Assembly (NCBI RefSeq): GCF_000427295.1
Contig: NZ_ATNM01000110.1
Location: 124,001 to 188,000 of the forward strand
Reading direction: 5' to 3'
Length of the DNA: 64,000 nucleotides
DNA from: Cyclobacterium qasimii M12-11B
Lineage (GTDB): Bacteria > Bacteroidota > Bacteroidia > Cytophagales > Cyclobacteriaceae
Positions 19,040 to 26,844 of this stretch are shown piece by piece; the first letter of the stretch is position 1, and the number at the start of each line of letters is the position of its first letter. The translations under genes were made by a program, and so were the position numbers. Below the pieces are notes generated by a model that saw nothing but the letters and a program-made list of their open reading frames with translations, was not told the DNA's origin and did not search any database.

Positions 19040-20109
19040 TTAACACCTCCAAAGGTATTGCATTTGGGCTTGCCATTTCTATAGCCTTACTATTGGTAGC
19101 CTTTTTATCTCTCTTAGAGGCCTCCAATTCCATAATACTTTTGGCTGCGGGTACCTTGACCTTTTCCATTTCCTATCTTTTGATCCACCTCAGTCTTGAA
19201 TACCTGATTTTCAGGGAAATTGGAAATATTTATAGTGTACTGGAGAAAATCCAAAAAAAGGACACCACTTTTAATGCCTCCAATAAAATAAAAGCCTCTC
19301 TCCCACCCTTAAAGAGCATTCAGGCAAATATTCATGACTATGCCGCCGCTAAAAACAGGGAAATTGAAACCCTACAGAAGAACGAAACCTTCCGTAGAGA
19401 GTTCATAGCGGACATATCCCATGAGTTGAAAACCCCCATTTTCGCTGCTCAGGGTTATATTCACACCTTAATGGATGGTGCAGTAGAAGACCATGCAGTA
19501 AGGGACAAATTCTTAAATCGAGCGGCCAAGAGTCTTAATAACCTGGAGGATTTAGTGCAGGATTTGATCACTCTTAACCAGATAGAAAGTGGGTTCATCA
19601 GGTTTCATCCGATCAATTTTGATCTTAAAGAATCCATCCTTGAGGTCATGGAGCAATTGGAAGGCAAGGCCCAGAAGAAGGGCATCAGCATGACCTTCCG
19701 ATACGAAAAAGAAGCAAGCTACCAATCGTACGCAGACAAGGATAAAATATTCAGGGTTTTACAAAACCTCGTTTCCAATGCCATTAAATACAACAAAGAG
19801 GCCGGTTCTGTTACCATCCAATTAAATGCGCATAAAAATCACCTGACGGTAAAAGTAAAAGACCAGGGAATCGGAATACAACCAGAAGACCTGAAGCGAA
19901 TTTTTGAGCGTTTTTATAGGGTAGAAAAAAGCAGGTCCAGGGAAAATGGAGGTACCGGTCTTGGCCTGGCCATAGTCAAGCATATTTTAGAAGGGCATCA
20001 GTCCAAAATAGCGGTAAGTTCTACCCCAGGGAAAGGCTCTGTTTTTAGTTTTGAGCTACCTCATGCATCTAAAGTATTAGAGGTGCAGGGAGCCAAATCA
20101 AAAAAATAA
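19036..20109 (+). CDS. PhoR-like sensor histidine kinase
   Basis: This 357-residue kinase has two N-terminal transmembrane helices (about residues 8-28 and 32-53) with almost no periplasmic loop. A short linker leads to the dimerisation domain with H129 in ADISHELKTP. The ATPase domain follows with NLVSNAIKYN (N box), KDQGIGI (G1), FERFYRVEKSR (F box) and GGTGLGLAIVKH (G2). Lack of a periplasmic sensor suggests that it senses the membrane or a partner protein. It is translationally coupled to the response regulator. Confidence 0.93.
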   Translation: MINTSKGIAFGLAISIALLLVAFLSLLEASNSIILLAAGTLTFSISYLLIHLSLEYLIFREIGNIYSVLEKIQKKDTTFNASNKIKASLPPLKSIQANIHDYAAAKNREIETLQKNETFRREFIADISHELKTPIFAAQGYIHTLMDGAVEDHAVRDKFLNRAAKSLNNLEDLVQDLITLNQIESGFIRFHPINFDLKESILEVMEQLEGKAQKKGISMTFRYEKEASYQSYADKDKIFRVLQNLVSNAIKYNKEAGSVTIQLNAHKNHLTVKVKDQGIGIQPEDLKRIFERFYRVEKSRSRENGGTGLGLAIVKHILEGHQSKIAVSSTPGKGSVFSFELPHASKVLEVQGAKSKK

Positions 20110-20176
20110 ACCAAGTGTTTTCAATAAGGCTTTTTTTATTGGCTAATTTCGGAACTTTGTATCGAAACACAACGGT

Positions 20177-20890
20177 ATGAAAAAGATCGATTTTAAATCA
20201 TTGGTAGTTAAAGAAACCGATGATTACCTTATAGTCAACAAGCCTCCTTACTTTTCTACACTGGAAGACAGGCATGAGGCGCAAAACATGCTTGCCCTTG
20301 CCAAGCAGGAATTCTCGGATATTCAAGTATGTCACCGGCTGGACAAGGAAACGTCTGGTTGCCTGGTTTTTGCCAAAAATCCTGAAGCTTATCGAAATAT
20401 AGCGATGCAGTTTGAGGACAGAAAGGTGGAAAAAGTATACCACGCTGTGGCTGAGGGCATCCATGACTTTGATGGCCTAATGGTAGACAGAAACCTTACG
20501 GCCAGCAATAATGGAATCGCACGCATCGTGGTCAATGGAAAATCTGCGCAAACCATTTTTAAAACCGTCAGAACTTATTTTTCACATACCCTTATCGCTT
20601 GTAAACCTATTACCGGTAGACTTCATCAAATCCGAATTCACCTGGCTTACCTGGGTGCTCCCATTTGTGGTGACGAGCTTTATGGTGGCAAGCCACTGTT
20701 CCTGTCCAGTCTTAAACGCAAGTTTAACCTGAAAAAAGACACAGAAGAGCGTCCCATCATGCAGCGGGTAGCGCTACATGCTTTTGCCATTTCCTTTACA
20801 GATCTTTCCGGAGAAAAAATAAGTGCAGAAGCACCTTATCCTAAGGATTTCGCGGTAATGATCAAGCAACTGGAAAAAACCAGTAAATAG
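20177..20890 (+). CDS. RluA-family 23S rRNA/tRNA pseudouridine synthase
   Basis: This is a 237-residue single-domain synthase without an S4 domain. The catalytic Asp is D56 in HRLDKETSGCLVFAK. The motif KPITGRLHQIRIHLAYLG is the second family signature and is followed by GDELYGG. It converts uridine to pseudouridine in rRNA or tRNA, but the exact target cannot be told. It is followed by the structured repeat region. Confidence 0.9.
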   Translation: MKKIDFKSLVVKETDDYLIVNKPPYFSTLEDRHEAQNMLALAKQEFSDIQVCHRLDKETSGCLVFAKNPEAYRNIAMQFEDRKVEKVYHAVAEGIHDFDGLMVDRNLTASNNGIARIVVNGKSAQTIFKTVRTYFSHTLIACKPITGRLHQIRIHLAYLGAPICGDELYGGKPLFLSSLKRKFNLKKDTEERPIMQRVALHAFAISFTDLSGEKISAEAPYPKDFAVMIKQLEKTSK

Positions 20891-20892
20891 TA

Positions 20893-21190
20893 ATGCCGGG
20901 CTTCGGCTACCGGTGGCTTCGGCGACTTCGACAGGCTGGCTTCGACAGGCTCAGCCACCGCAGCCACCGGAGCAACTGGAGCCACATTAGCAACGACAGC
21001 AACCTAAGCAACCACAGTCGCCTGAGGATACCCGGTATTGATAGATTAGTAAGTTTCAGTAAGCCGTCTTTCAGTCATCTGTTGTAGTATCAGACAGGCC
21101 TGGAGGGCCTGAATAATAATAGCCGTGGGTGGCAACCTGGGTTGGAAACCTAACTGAAACACTACAACCATGGAAGGGTTGAACAGGGAC
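20893..21190. repeat. Structured intergenic repeat region (REP/MITE-like)
   Basis: Two structures are visible in a locally GC-rich stretch. At 20910-20970, CCGGTGGCT pairs with AGCCACCGG. Between the arms CTTCGACAGGCT occurs twice (20926 and 20940) and CAGCCACCG twice (20952 and 20961). At 21081-21168, GTTGTAGT pairs with ACTACAAC around an inner CAGGCC/GGCCTG hairpin, and CAACC pairs with GGGTTG just after. The pattern resembles dispersed palindromic elements common between Bacteroidota genes. An open frame at 20893-21087 is low-complexity and is not a gene. The rest of the gap, up to 21382, shows nothing clear. Confidence 0.65.
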
Positions 21191-21382
21191 CAAATTTTTA
21201 CCTTAACACTTAGAATGGCCTGATAAAACGCTTATCCTCTTCACCTCACTGAACCCTCTCACAAGGAATACTGTTACTTTAATACAATTAGGTAAATTTA
21301 AGCGCTGATATTATGATCAAAATCATAAGCAAAGCAATAATCATAGTTTTGCAAACAAGGTGCATTTAAACAAATAAATACC

Positions 21383-21390
21383 TACTTTTG
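21383..21390 (+). promoter_or_regulatory. Promoter -7 element for the di-haem/MbnP cassette
   Basis: TACTTTTG matches TAnnTTTG and lies 7 bases before the ATG of the small Cys-containing gene. The transcript leader would therefore be very short. It is the only good promoter match upstream of the five-gene cassette. Confidence 0.55.
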
Positions 21391-21397
21391 TATTCAA

Positions 21398-21778
21398 ATG
21401 GCGAAGGCTATAATTCACATATCGCTCTCCTTGATGATCTTGCTCAACGGCTTGGTCTTTTCTGTCATCCAGATGGATTTCACCATTAACCGCGCCTATA
21501 TTATCGAGAATTTTTGTGTGAATAAGGACAAACCAATGCTGCATTGCGATGGGCAATGTTTCCTGGCAAATAAATTAAAAAAAGCCCAGGATCAAAAAGA
21601 AAACCAAGCAGGAGGCATTGAACTTAACAGAGACTTTGGTATTTTCATTATACAAGAAGCCTCTATTTCATTGACAAACTTTTCATCCACCATCCTAAAC
21701 CATGGAGCTACCTATAAGGAAGGTTACAGGGTTTCGCAATTCGTGGATATTTTTCACCCACCCAAGGCAATGGCCTAA
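21398..21778 (+). CDS. Small membrane-anchored or secreted protein with Cys/His cluster
   Basis: I do not recognise a named family. The product has 126 residues. Residues 5-25 form a hydrophobic signal or anchor, so the rest is periplasmic. A compact cluster follows: C40, H49, C50 and C54 in NFCVNKDKPMLHCDGQCFL. This is suited to metal binding or to a disulfide. The C-terminal half is unremarkable and contains HPP near the end. Its position ahead of a di-haem/MbnP-like cassette, whose characterised relatives handle copper, makes a metal role plausible, but this is inference. The start follows a good promoter element. Confidence 0.72.
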   Translation: MAKAIIHISLSLMILLNGLVFSVIQMDFTINRAYIIENFCVNKDKPMLHCDGQCFLANKLKKAQDQKENQAGGIELNRDFGIFIIQEASISLTNFSSTILNHGATYKEGYRVSQFVDIFHPPKAMA

Positions 21779-21972
21779 CATTCTTTAACAGAGGTCCATT
21801 TAACCCGAACTACGGATAGAACATCTAAGGTACATTTGGGTTTAAAGACTTGAAAGGTACTTTAGGTTTGCAACTTAGCGACCTTGTAGCCTTCTGAACT
21901 GAAATTGCAATCAGGATTTCTTTTGGGCAACCTTTCACATCTTCTTTTATTTTACATTCGCCGGTATAGGTT

Positions 21973-23100
21973 ATGTCACGATACCCAATCACGTATTCTA
22001 TTGGGATAATCATGGTTTGTACGTCAATTTGGGCTTGTAAGGAAGAATTGGTTGAAGAACCTCTTCCACAAAACACCGAAATTGAATTACAACATCCTGA
22101 TTATTTCCCTAACAATATTGCTTCCCCAAGCGACAATCCACTCACTGAGAAAGGGGTTGAATTGGGTCGCATGCTCTTCTATGAAAAACAACTGTCACTG
22201 GATGGCTCTATCTCATGCGCTACTTGTCATCAACAGGCCAAGGCCTTCACCGATGGTGAGCAATTCAGTCTTGGTGTAAACGGCACCATTGGAGTGAAAA
22301 ACGCCATGTCATTGTCCAATTTACATTGGACATCCAGGTTCTTTTGGGACGGACGAGCTGAATCCCTGGAAGATCAGGCCCTTCAGCCTATTTCGGATCC
22401 TACTGAAATGAACTTACCCATTGAGGAAGCGGTCGTGCGATTGCAAAATGATTCGGATTATCCAGCACGCTTTAAAGTAGCTTTTGGAACAGATCAAATA
22501 AGTGCAGATCTGGTCAGTAAAGCAATTGCCCAGTTTATGCGGACGCTTGTCTCCGGAAACTCCAGGTTTGACCAATGGATCAAAGAAGAAATCGTCCTTA
22601 CCGATATTGAACAATTGGGAATGGAGCTTTTCTTTACGCACCCAGAGGCCTCAATAGAATTGCGTGGTGGCAACTGTGGTGACTGCCACTTGGGTTTTTT
22701 AACCTCGGGGGACAGAAACGATTTGTTGGGCTTTCATAACAATGGACTTGATTCAGATAAAAATTTAGATTCGGGCTTAGAAGCAGTTACGGGAAAATCG
22801 GAAGACAAGGGGAAATTCAAAGTCCCAACGCTTAGAAACATTGCACTGACAGCGCCATACATGCATGATGGCAGATTTAGCACTTTGGAAGAAGTGCTAG
22901 ACCATTACAATGAGCATGTGGAAAGCAATGCTACACTGGACATTCTTATCCTGGAAGCAAGCAATGAAATCGTAGAACCAGGGCAGCCTGTAAAACTACA
23001 CCTTAACAATCAGGAAAAGGAGGCCATAGTTGCCTTTTTACACACATTAACAGACGAAACATTCATAACAGATCCCTCATTTTCGGATCCTTTTAATTAA
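21973..23100 (+). CDS. Di-haem cytochrome c peroxidase/MauG/MbnH-like lipoprotein
   Basis: This 375-residue exported lipoprotein has a lipobox ending at C22 (SIWAC). Two c-type haem motifs are present, CATCH at 82-86 and CGDCH at 235-239, plus the family segments FFWDGRAESLEDQ and APYMHDGRFSTLEEVLDHYN. Family members either reduce hydrogen peroxide or, as in MauG and MbnH, oxidise a partner protein. It is separated by only 3 bases from the MbnP-like gene, which favours the second role. The sequence alone does not decide between them. A related enzyme is encoded two genes downstream. Confidence 0.9.
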   Translation: MSRYPITYSIGIIMVCTSIWACKEELVEEPLPQNTEIELQHPDYFPNNIASPSDNPLTEKGVELGRMLFYEKQLSLDGSISCATCHQQAKAFTDGEQFSLGVNGTIGVKNAMSLSNLHWTSRFFWDGRAESLEDQALQPISDPTEMNLPIEEAVVRLQNDSDYPARFKVAFGTDQISADLVSKAIAQFMRTLVSGNSRFDQWIKEEIVLTDIEQLGMELFFTHPEASIELRGGNCGDCHLGFLTSGDRNDLLGFHNNGLDSDKNLDSGLEAVTGKSEDKGKFKVPTLRNIALTAPYMHDGRFSTLEEVLDHYNEHVESNATLDILILEASNEIVEPGQPVKLHLNNQEKEAIVAFLHTLTDETFITDPSFSDPFN

Positions 23101-23103
23101 AAT

Positions 23104-23850
23104 ATGATGAAAAATTTAGCTATTATACTATTAGTCGTTTTAGGCTTTACTTCTTGTAAAGATGACATGGAAGAAATGCCTGCTGAAATCCAAGTTAACC
23201 TTGAATTCTCTCATGTTCTTGATGGAGAAGCATTGGAATTGAATGGAAAAGCCTACACCCTACCCTCAGGAGAAAGCTTTACACCTAGTAAATTCAAATA
23301 CTACATTTCCAATCTCACCTTTGAAAACAGCCAAAATGGTGATACTTACACTGTAGCAGATGGTTATTATCTAATTGATGAAGCAGGAAAAAAAGAAATT
23401 ACAATAGAAGTGCCAACAGCTACCTACGACAAATTGTCTTATTACGTAGGCATTGACCAGGCGAGAAATCTTTCTACAGATCAGGTAGGTGACTTAGATC
23501 CTAGCAACGACATGGTTTGGAGCTGGAAAACTGGTTACAAGTTTTTGGTTTTAGAAGGGGAATGGGAATACGAGAATTCTGAAAGACGAGGTTTGGTCAT
23601 GCACATTGGCAATAACGATCCTGAATCGGAAATCAATTTCAAAAAATTCTCATTTGACCTATCCTCAGTTGGCATGTCTTTGGGAAATAAGGCCATGGTA
23701 GCGCTTGACCTGGAAGCAGAAATAAGCAGTCTATTTACTGGCGATAGTGATATTATCGTTCATGAACTTGAAAGTACAAGTATCATGGGAGGACCATTGG
23801 CCATTACTGTAGCCAACAATTACCAGAAAAGTCTTTTCTCTATCAAATAA
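23104..23850 (+). CDS. MbnP-like lipoprotein (putative copper-binding protein)
   Basis: This 248-residue lipoprotein has its lipidation Cys at C18 (GFTSC). The mature part matches the MbnP-like family. It has FTPSKFKYYISNL near residues 60-71, YYVGIDQARN, and the diagnostic MVWSWKTGYKFLVLEG at about 137-152 with W139 and W141. H37 and H167 are conserved-looking His residues. In characterised MbnP a Trp is converted to kynurenine by the di-haem enzyme MbnH, which enables copper binding. The two adjacent di-haem genes fit that pairing. Which Trp is modified here is not established. Confidence 0.85.
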   Translation: MMKNLAIILLVVLGFTSCKDDMEEMPAEIQVNLEFSHVLDGEALELNGKAYTLPSGESFTPSKFKYYISNLTFENSQNGDTYTVADGYYLIDEAGKKEITIEVPTATYDKLSYYVGIDQARNLSTDQVGDLDPSNDMVWSWKTGYKFLVLEGEWEYENSERRGLVMHIGNNDPESEINFKKFSFDLSSVGMSLGNKAMVALDLEAEISSLFTGDSDIIVHELESTSIMGGPLAITVANNYQKSLFSIK

Positions 23851-23873
23851 ACCATTGTCATCCCTTCATATTA

Positions 23874-24932
23874 ATGGATTGCTACAAAATCAGTTTGTCA
23901 TTTATTTTGCTAGCAGCAGGCTTTTTAAACGCCTGCTTGCCTGTAAATGAAGAGATAGGAAAAATTACACCGGAATATTATGTTCCGGTGTATTCTTCCA
24001 GTCTTCAGCAGGAGGACTTTCCCCAACCGGAAAGAAATTATCTTAGTAAAGAAGGGGTGGAATTGGGCAAAATATTGTTTTTTGACCCAGAATTATCTGC
24101 TAACGGAAAAATTTCATGTGCAGGTTGTCACTTGCCTGAAAAAGCTTTCAGCGATGGGCTCGCATTGACCAACATTGGCGTATCGGGCTTGGCTTTGCAT
24201 AGAAATTCTCCTGCCTTATTTAACCTGGCTTGGCATGATGGGCTCTTTTGGGAAGGTGGAGCCAATGACCTGGAATCAATGGTTTTCGGTCCCTTGACAC
24301 ATCCCGACGAAATGGCAGCGGACCTTACTGAGGCCCTTCAGTACATCAATACGCATGACACTTATCCCCTGTTATTCAAGGAAGCCTTTCCCTCAGATAG
24401 CATTACGAGTGCAGCCATCGCCAGATCCTTAGCTCAATTTATGCGGACTTTAATATCCGATGGTAGTAAATATGACCAATGGATAAGGGAGGAAACCGCA
24501 CTCAGTTCAGAAGAATTGAAAGGCTACGAAGTATACAAGGAAAATTGCAGTAGCTGCCACAAAGAAGGCCTGTTTACTGATTTAAGTTACCATAACAATG
24601 GACTAGACAGCAGCTATCCTGACCCACCTGAATTGGAAGGGCTGTACCAAGGCAGGTACAGGATCACCTTCAAAGACGAGGACATGGGCACTTATAAAAC
24701 AGCTTCATTGAGAAACCTTTCCTTTACGGCTCCCTACATGCATGACGGTAGGTTTTCTAGTCTTGATGAGGTATTGGATCATTATGAAAGTGGCATAAAG
24801 ACCAATGAAACTTTGGCCCCACAACTTGAAAATGGCATTGTATTAAGTGCCGCTGAAAGAACACAACTACTGGCTTTCCTTAACAGCCTGAACGATAATA
24901 ATTTTATTACAAATCCAGCCTACCAAAAATAG
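23874..24932 (+). CDS. Second di-haem cytochrome c peroxidase/MbnH-like lipoprotein
   Basis: This 352-residue lipoprotein has its lipidation Cys at C21 (LNAC). The haem motifs are CAGCH at 82-86 and CSSCH at 225-229, followed by APYMHDGRFSSLDEVLDHYE. It is clearly paralogous to the upstream di-haem gene, with shared segments such as KGVELG/KEGVELG, AQFMRTL and NGLDS, but it is diverged and shorter. Having two such enzymes on either side of one MbnP-like protein suggests stepwise oxidation or distinct partners. The next gene begins 11 bases later. Confidence 0.9.
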   Translation: MDCYKISLSFILLAAGFLNACLPVNEEIGKITPEYYVPVYSSSLQQEDFPQPERNYLSKEGVELGKILFFDPELSANGKISCAGCHLPEKAFSDGLALTNIGVSGLALHRNSPALFNLAWHDGLFWEGGANDLESMVFGPLTHPDEMAADLTEALQYINTHDTYPLLFKEAFPSDSITSAAIARSLAQFMRTLISDGSKYDQWIREETALSSEELKGYEVYKENCSSCHKEGLFTDLSYHNNGLDSSYPDPPELEGLYQGRYRITFKDEDMGTYKTASLRNLSFTAPYMHDGRFSSLDEVLDHYESGIKTNETLAPQLENGIVLSAAERTQLLAFLNSLNDNNFITNPAYQK

Positions 24933-24942
24933 GTTCACGACT

Positions 24943-26019
24943 ATGAAAAGACTTACTATTTTAGCTATCACCCTGTTGACATTATCCTTTTTACCTAAAG
25001 AGGCCAAAGCATGTGATAGCTGTAACTTTTTTGAATACAGCCTGTTACAAAACAGGAGCTATTTTGGTCTGTTTTACAGACACCGTGGTTTTAGCGAGTA
25101 TAACCAATATGGAAATACATCCACACAAGTCACCACAGCTGGTTTTTCAAATGCTGTTTTTGAGAACAGTGTTGCAAACAGCTATACTTCCAATGCACGG
25201 ATGTTAACCGCTACTACTCCTGATCAGGTGATCATGCACGAGCCGGAAGGCACTGGTTTGTATGTCAACAAAACAAGGATGGATTGGGAAACCTACGAAA
25301 CGGTGGAGCTAAGAGGAAACTTCATGTTGAAAAGCAATTGGAACTTTACTTTTCTCCTGCCTTATGAGTCCAATATGGTGTATTATGAAAAATTGCTGGA
25401 TCTTCCCAACCCAGTTCAAGACACCACCATTAGTGTAAAGGGGTGGGGAGACCTTACTTTGGCGGCCGATTACATTCATTATATCTATAACACTAAAGCG
25501 AGACATACCTTTCGTCCAGGTTTAGCCATCTCCGCTCCTACTGGTCAGTCAAGAAGAATTTCTGACAGCGAGCAGCTTTTCGACCCAATTATTCAGCCCG
25601 GCACAGGCTCCTGGAGTTTAATAGGAAGAATGAATTACCAGCTGTTTTATACAAAAACAGGAGCAAACCTTTCTTTTAGTTATAAAACCGCTACTGAAGG
25701 AAGTCAAAGCTATCAGTTTGGCAATAGTTTTAATGGTTCTGCCATAGGCTTCCATCAATTTACATTAGACAGCGATTGGATTTTAGTACCTAACCTTGGC
25801 GGGTATTTCGAACACTCTGCCAACGATACCTGGCAAGGTGAGACACAAGACCTAACTGGCGGTGATGTTGTTTTCGCTCAAGCAGGAACTGACCTAAACT
25901 ACAAGGACTGGACATTGAGTTTTGTATGGCAAACGCCATTGTCCCAAACACTCAATGGAAACCAAATTCAGCACCAGAACAGGATAAGTTTCGGTATAAT
26001 TAAATCCTTTAAATTGTAG
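24943..26019 (+). CDS. Outer-membrane beta-barrel protein with N-terminal CDSC motif
   Basis: This 358-residue protein has a signal peptide probably cleaved after AKA. The mature protein starts with CDSCNFFEY (C24 and C27), a CxxC placed at the periplasmic start. The rest is rich in alternating aromatic strands and ends in an aromatic-rich strand (ISFGIIKSFKL), typical of a barrel. No named family is recognised. As the last gene of the di-haem/MbnP cassette it may be the outer-membrane channel or receptor for the same metal or redox process. A terminator follows at 26102. Confidence 0.78.
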   Translation: MKRLTILAITLLTLSFLPKEAKACDSCNFFEYSLLQNRSYFGLFYRHRGFSEYNQYGNTSTQVTTAGFSNAVFENSVANSYTSNARMLTATTPDQVIMHEPEGTGLYVNKTRMDWETYETVELRGNFMLKSNWNFTFLLPYESNMVYYEKLLDLPNPVQDTTISVKGWGDLTLAADYIHYIYNTKARHTFRPGLAISAPTGQSRRISDSEQLFDPIIQPGTGSWSLIGRMNYQLFYTKTGANLSFSYKTATEGSQSYQFGNSFNGSAIGFHQFTLDSDWILVPNLGGYFEHSANDTWQGETQDLTGGDVVFAQAGTDLNYKDWTLSFVWQTPLSQTLNGNQIQHQNRISFGIIKSFKL

Positions 26020-26101
26020 TAAGGATTTGAAGTAAAAAAATTAAAAAATAAATAAAAAAATCAGGTACTTTTTAAGCTTCAAAAAATGTTATAAAAAAAT
26101 T

Positions 26102-26141
26102 AAAAGATTCCAGCGTATAAACCACTCGGCTGGAATCTTTT
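26102..26141. terminator. Rho-independent terminator after the MbnP cassette
   Basis: The 13-bp arms AAAAGATTCCAGC (26102-26114) and GCTGGAATCTTTT (26129-26141) pair perfectly around a 14-base loop. A and T tails allow use in both directions. It separates the cassette from the small convergent gene. Confidence 0.8.
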
Positions 26142-26150
26142 ATCAAAAAA

Positions 26151-26360
26151 TCAACTCAACACTTTCTTTGTTGTCTTTACATTGTTCCAAAACAAATACC
26201 CGAAACCTAACTGGGGCACTACAACCAATAAAACATGTAGAAAAGTTACCCCTCCGCTAAGAGAAATATTCAATTTAAAAAGATTCGCGACAGCCAAGAG
26301 AACCACCAGAGATACCAGGGCAAAAAGATGGGCCATCATTAATTTTTTTTGACTTTTCAT
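26151..26360 (-). CDS. Small two-helix membrane protein
   Basis: I do not recognise this 69-residue product. It has a basic N-terminus (MKSQKKLMM) and two hydrophobic helices at about residues 10-28 and 38-58, followed by a basic tail ending KTTKKVLS. The topology and positive ends look like a real inner-membrane peptide rather than chance. Coding evidence is limited by its size. It is convergent with the MbnP cassette and separated from it by a terminator. Confidence 0.55.
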   Translation of the reverse strand: MKSQKKLMMAHLFALVSLVVLLAVANLFKLNISLSGGVTFLHVLLVVVPQLGFGYLFWNNVKTTKKVLS

Positions 26361-26818
26361 AATCTTAAAATTTACTTTATTAGAGCTATTAAAAATGATC
26401 AGTGCAGTTATTTACACTTGACTACATGACAAATCTGAGGCATTTATTTCGTAATAACAAATCTCCAAATAGCACTTAAGACCTTTGAAGATCAATGTTT
26501 TACACTTTTTATCATTACGAAAAACCTTAATTGCAAATCGTTTTACTTTAATTGCATTTCACCTCAGAAAAACTTTTTGAAAAAAAATTGATTTATTTTT
26601 CTGCTAGCTCCATCCACCTGTCATTTCTGCTTAAAACCGCTACAATTTCTCTTGCAGCGAAGACTTTTGTTTTAAGGATGATCCTTCTCGAATGACATAA
26701 CAATCATTCCATTAGGTGTTGAATTACCTATTACTAATCCTATTGATTAATTCATGTTAAAATCTGTTTTAGTCCCCCAATTTTTTCACTACCTGGTTTC
26801 TTTCCCGATAATTGATGC
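26361..26818. other. Intergenic stretch without a gene
   Basis: About 460 AT-rich bases hold no supported gene. It must include the promoter of the small minus-strand gene, but I see no clear TAnnTTTG element for it. The part at 26619-26697 is a probable palindromic repeat, listed separately. The right end carries the promoter of the M16 peptidase gene. Confidence 0.6.
26619..26697. repeat. Short element with TGTCATT...AATGACA ends
   Basis: A 79-base segment begins TGTCATTTCTGC and ends TCTCGAATGACA, so the terminal 7 bases form an inverted repeat. Its inner part contains TCTTGCAGCGAAGACTTTTG. From memory, elements with TGTCATTTCGA-type ends are scattered between genes in many Bacteroidota, and this looks like a degenerate copy. 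It does not encode a protein. Confidence 0.5.
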
Positions 26819-26826
26819 TATTTTTG
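26819..26826 (+). promoter_or_regulatory. Promoter -7 element that fixes the M16 peptidase start
   Basis: TATTTTTG matches TAnnTTTG. Transcription starting a few bases downstream would exclude the upstream in-frame TTG at 26812 and ATG at 26815. The ATG at 26845 is then the first usable start. Confidence 0.6.
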
Positions 26827-26844
26827 TACTTTGGAAAAAGAGGC

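Noticed and set aside
20893-21087. Open frame of 64 codons after the pseudouridine synthase
   Set aside because: The product is repetitive Arg/Ser/His sequence generated by the palindromic repeats.
26625-26690. Minus-strand frame ending RWMELAEK, resembling the end of an ABC-F protein
   Set aside because: The match is short, no upstream coding sequence supports it, and the segment is better explained by the TGTCATT repeat element.
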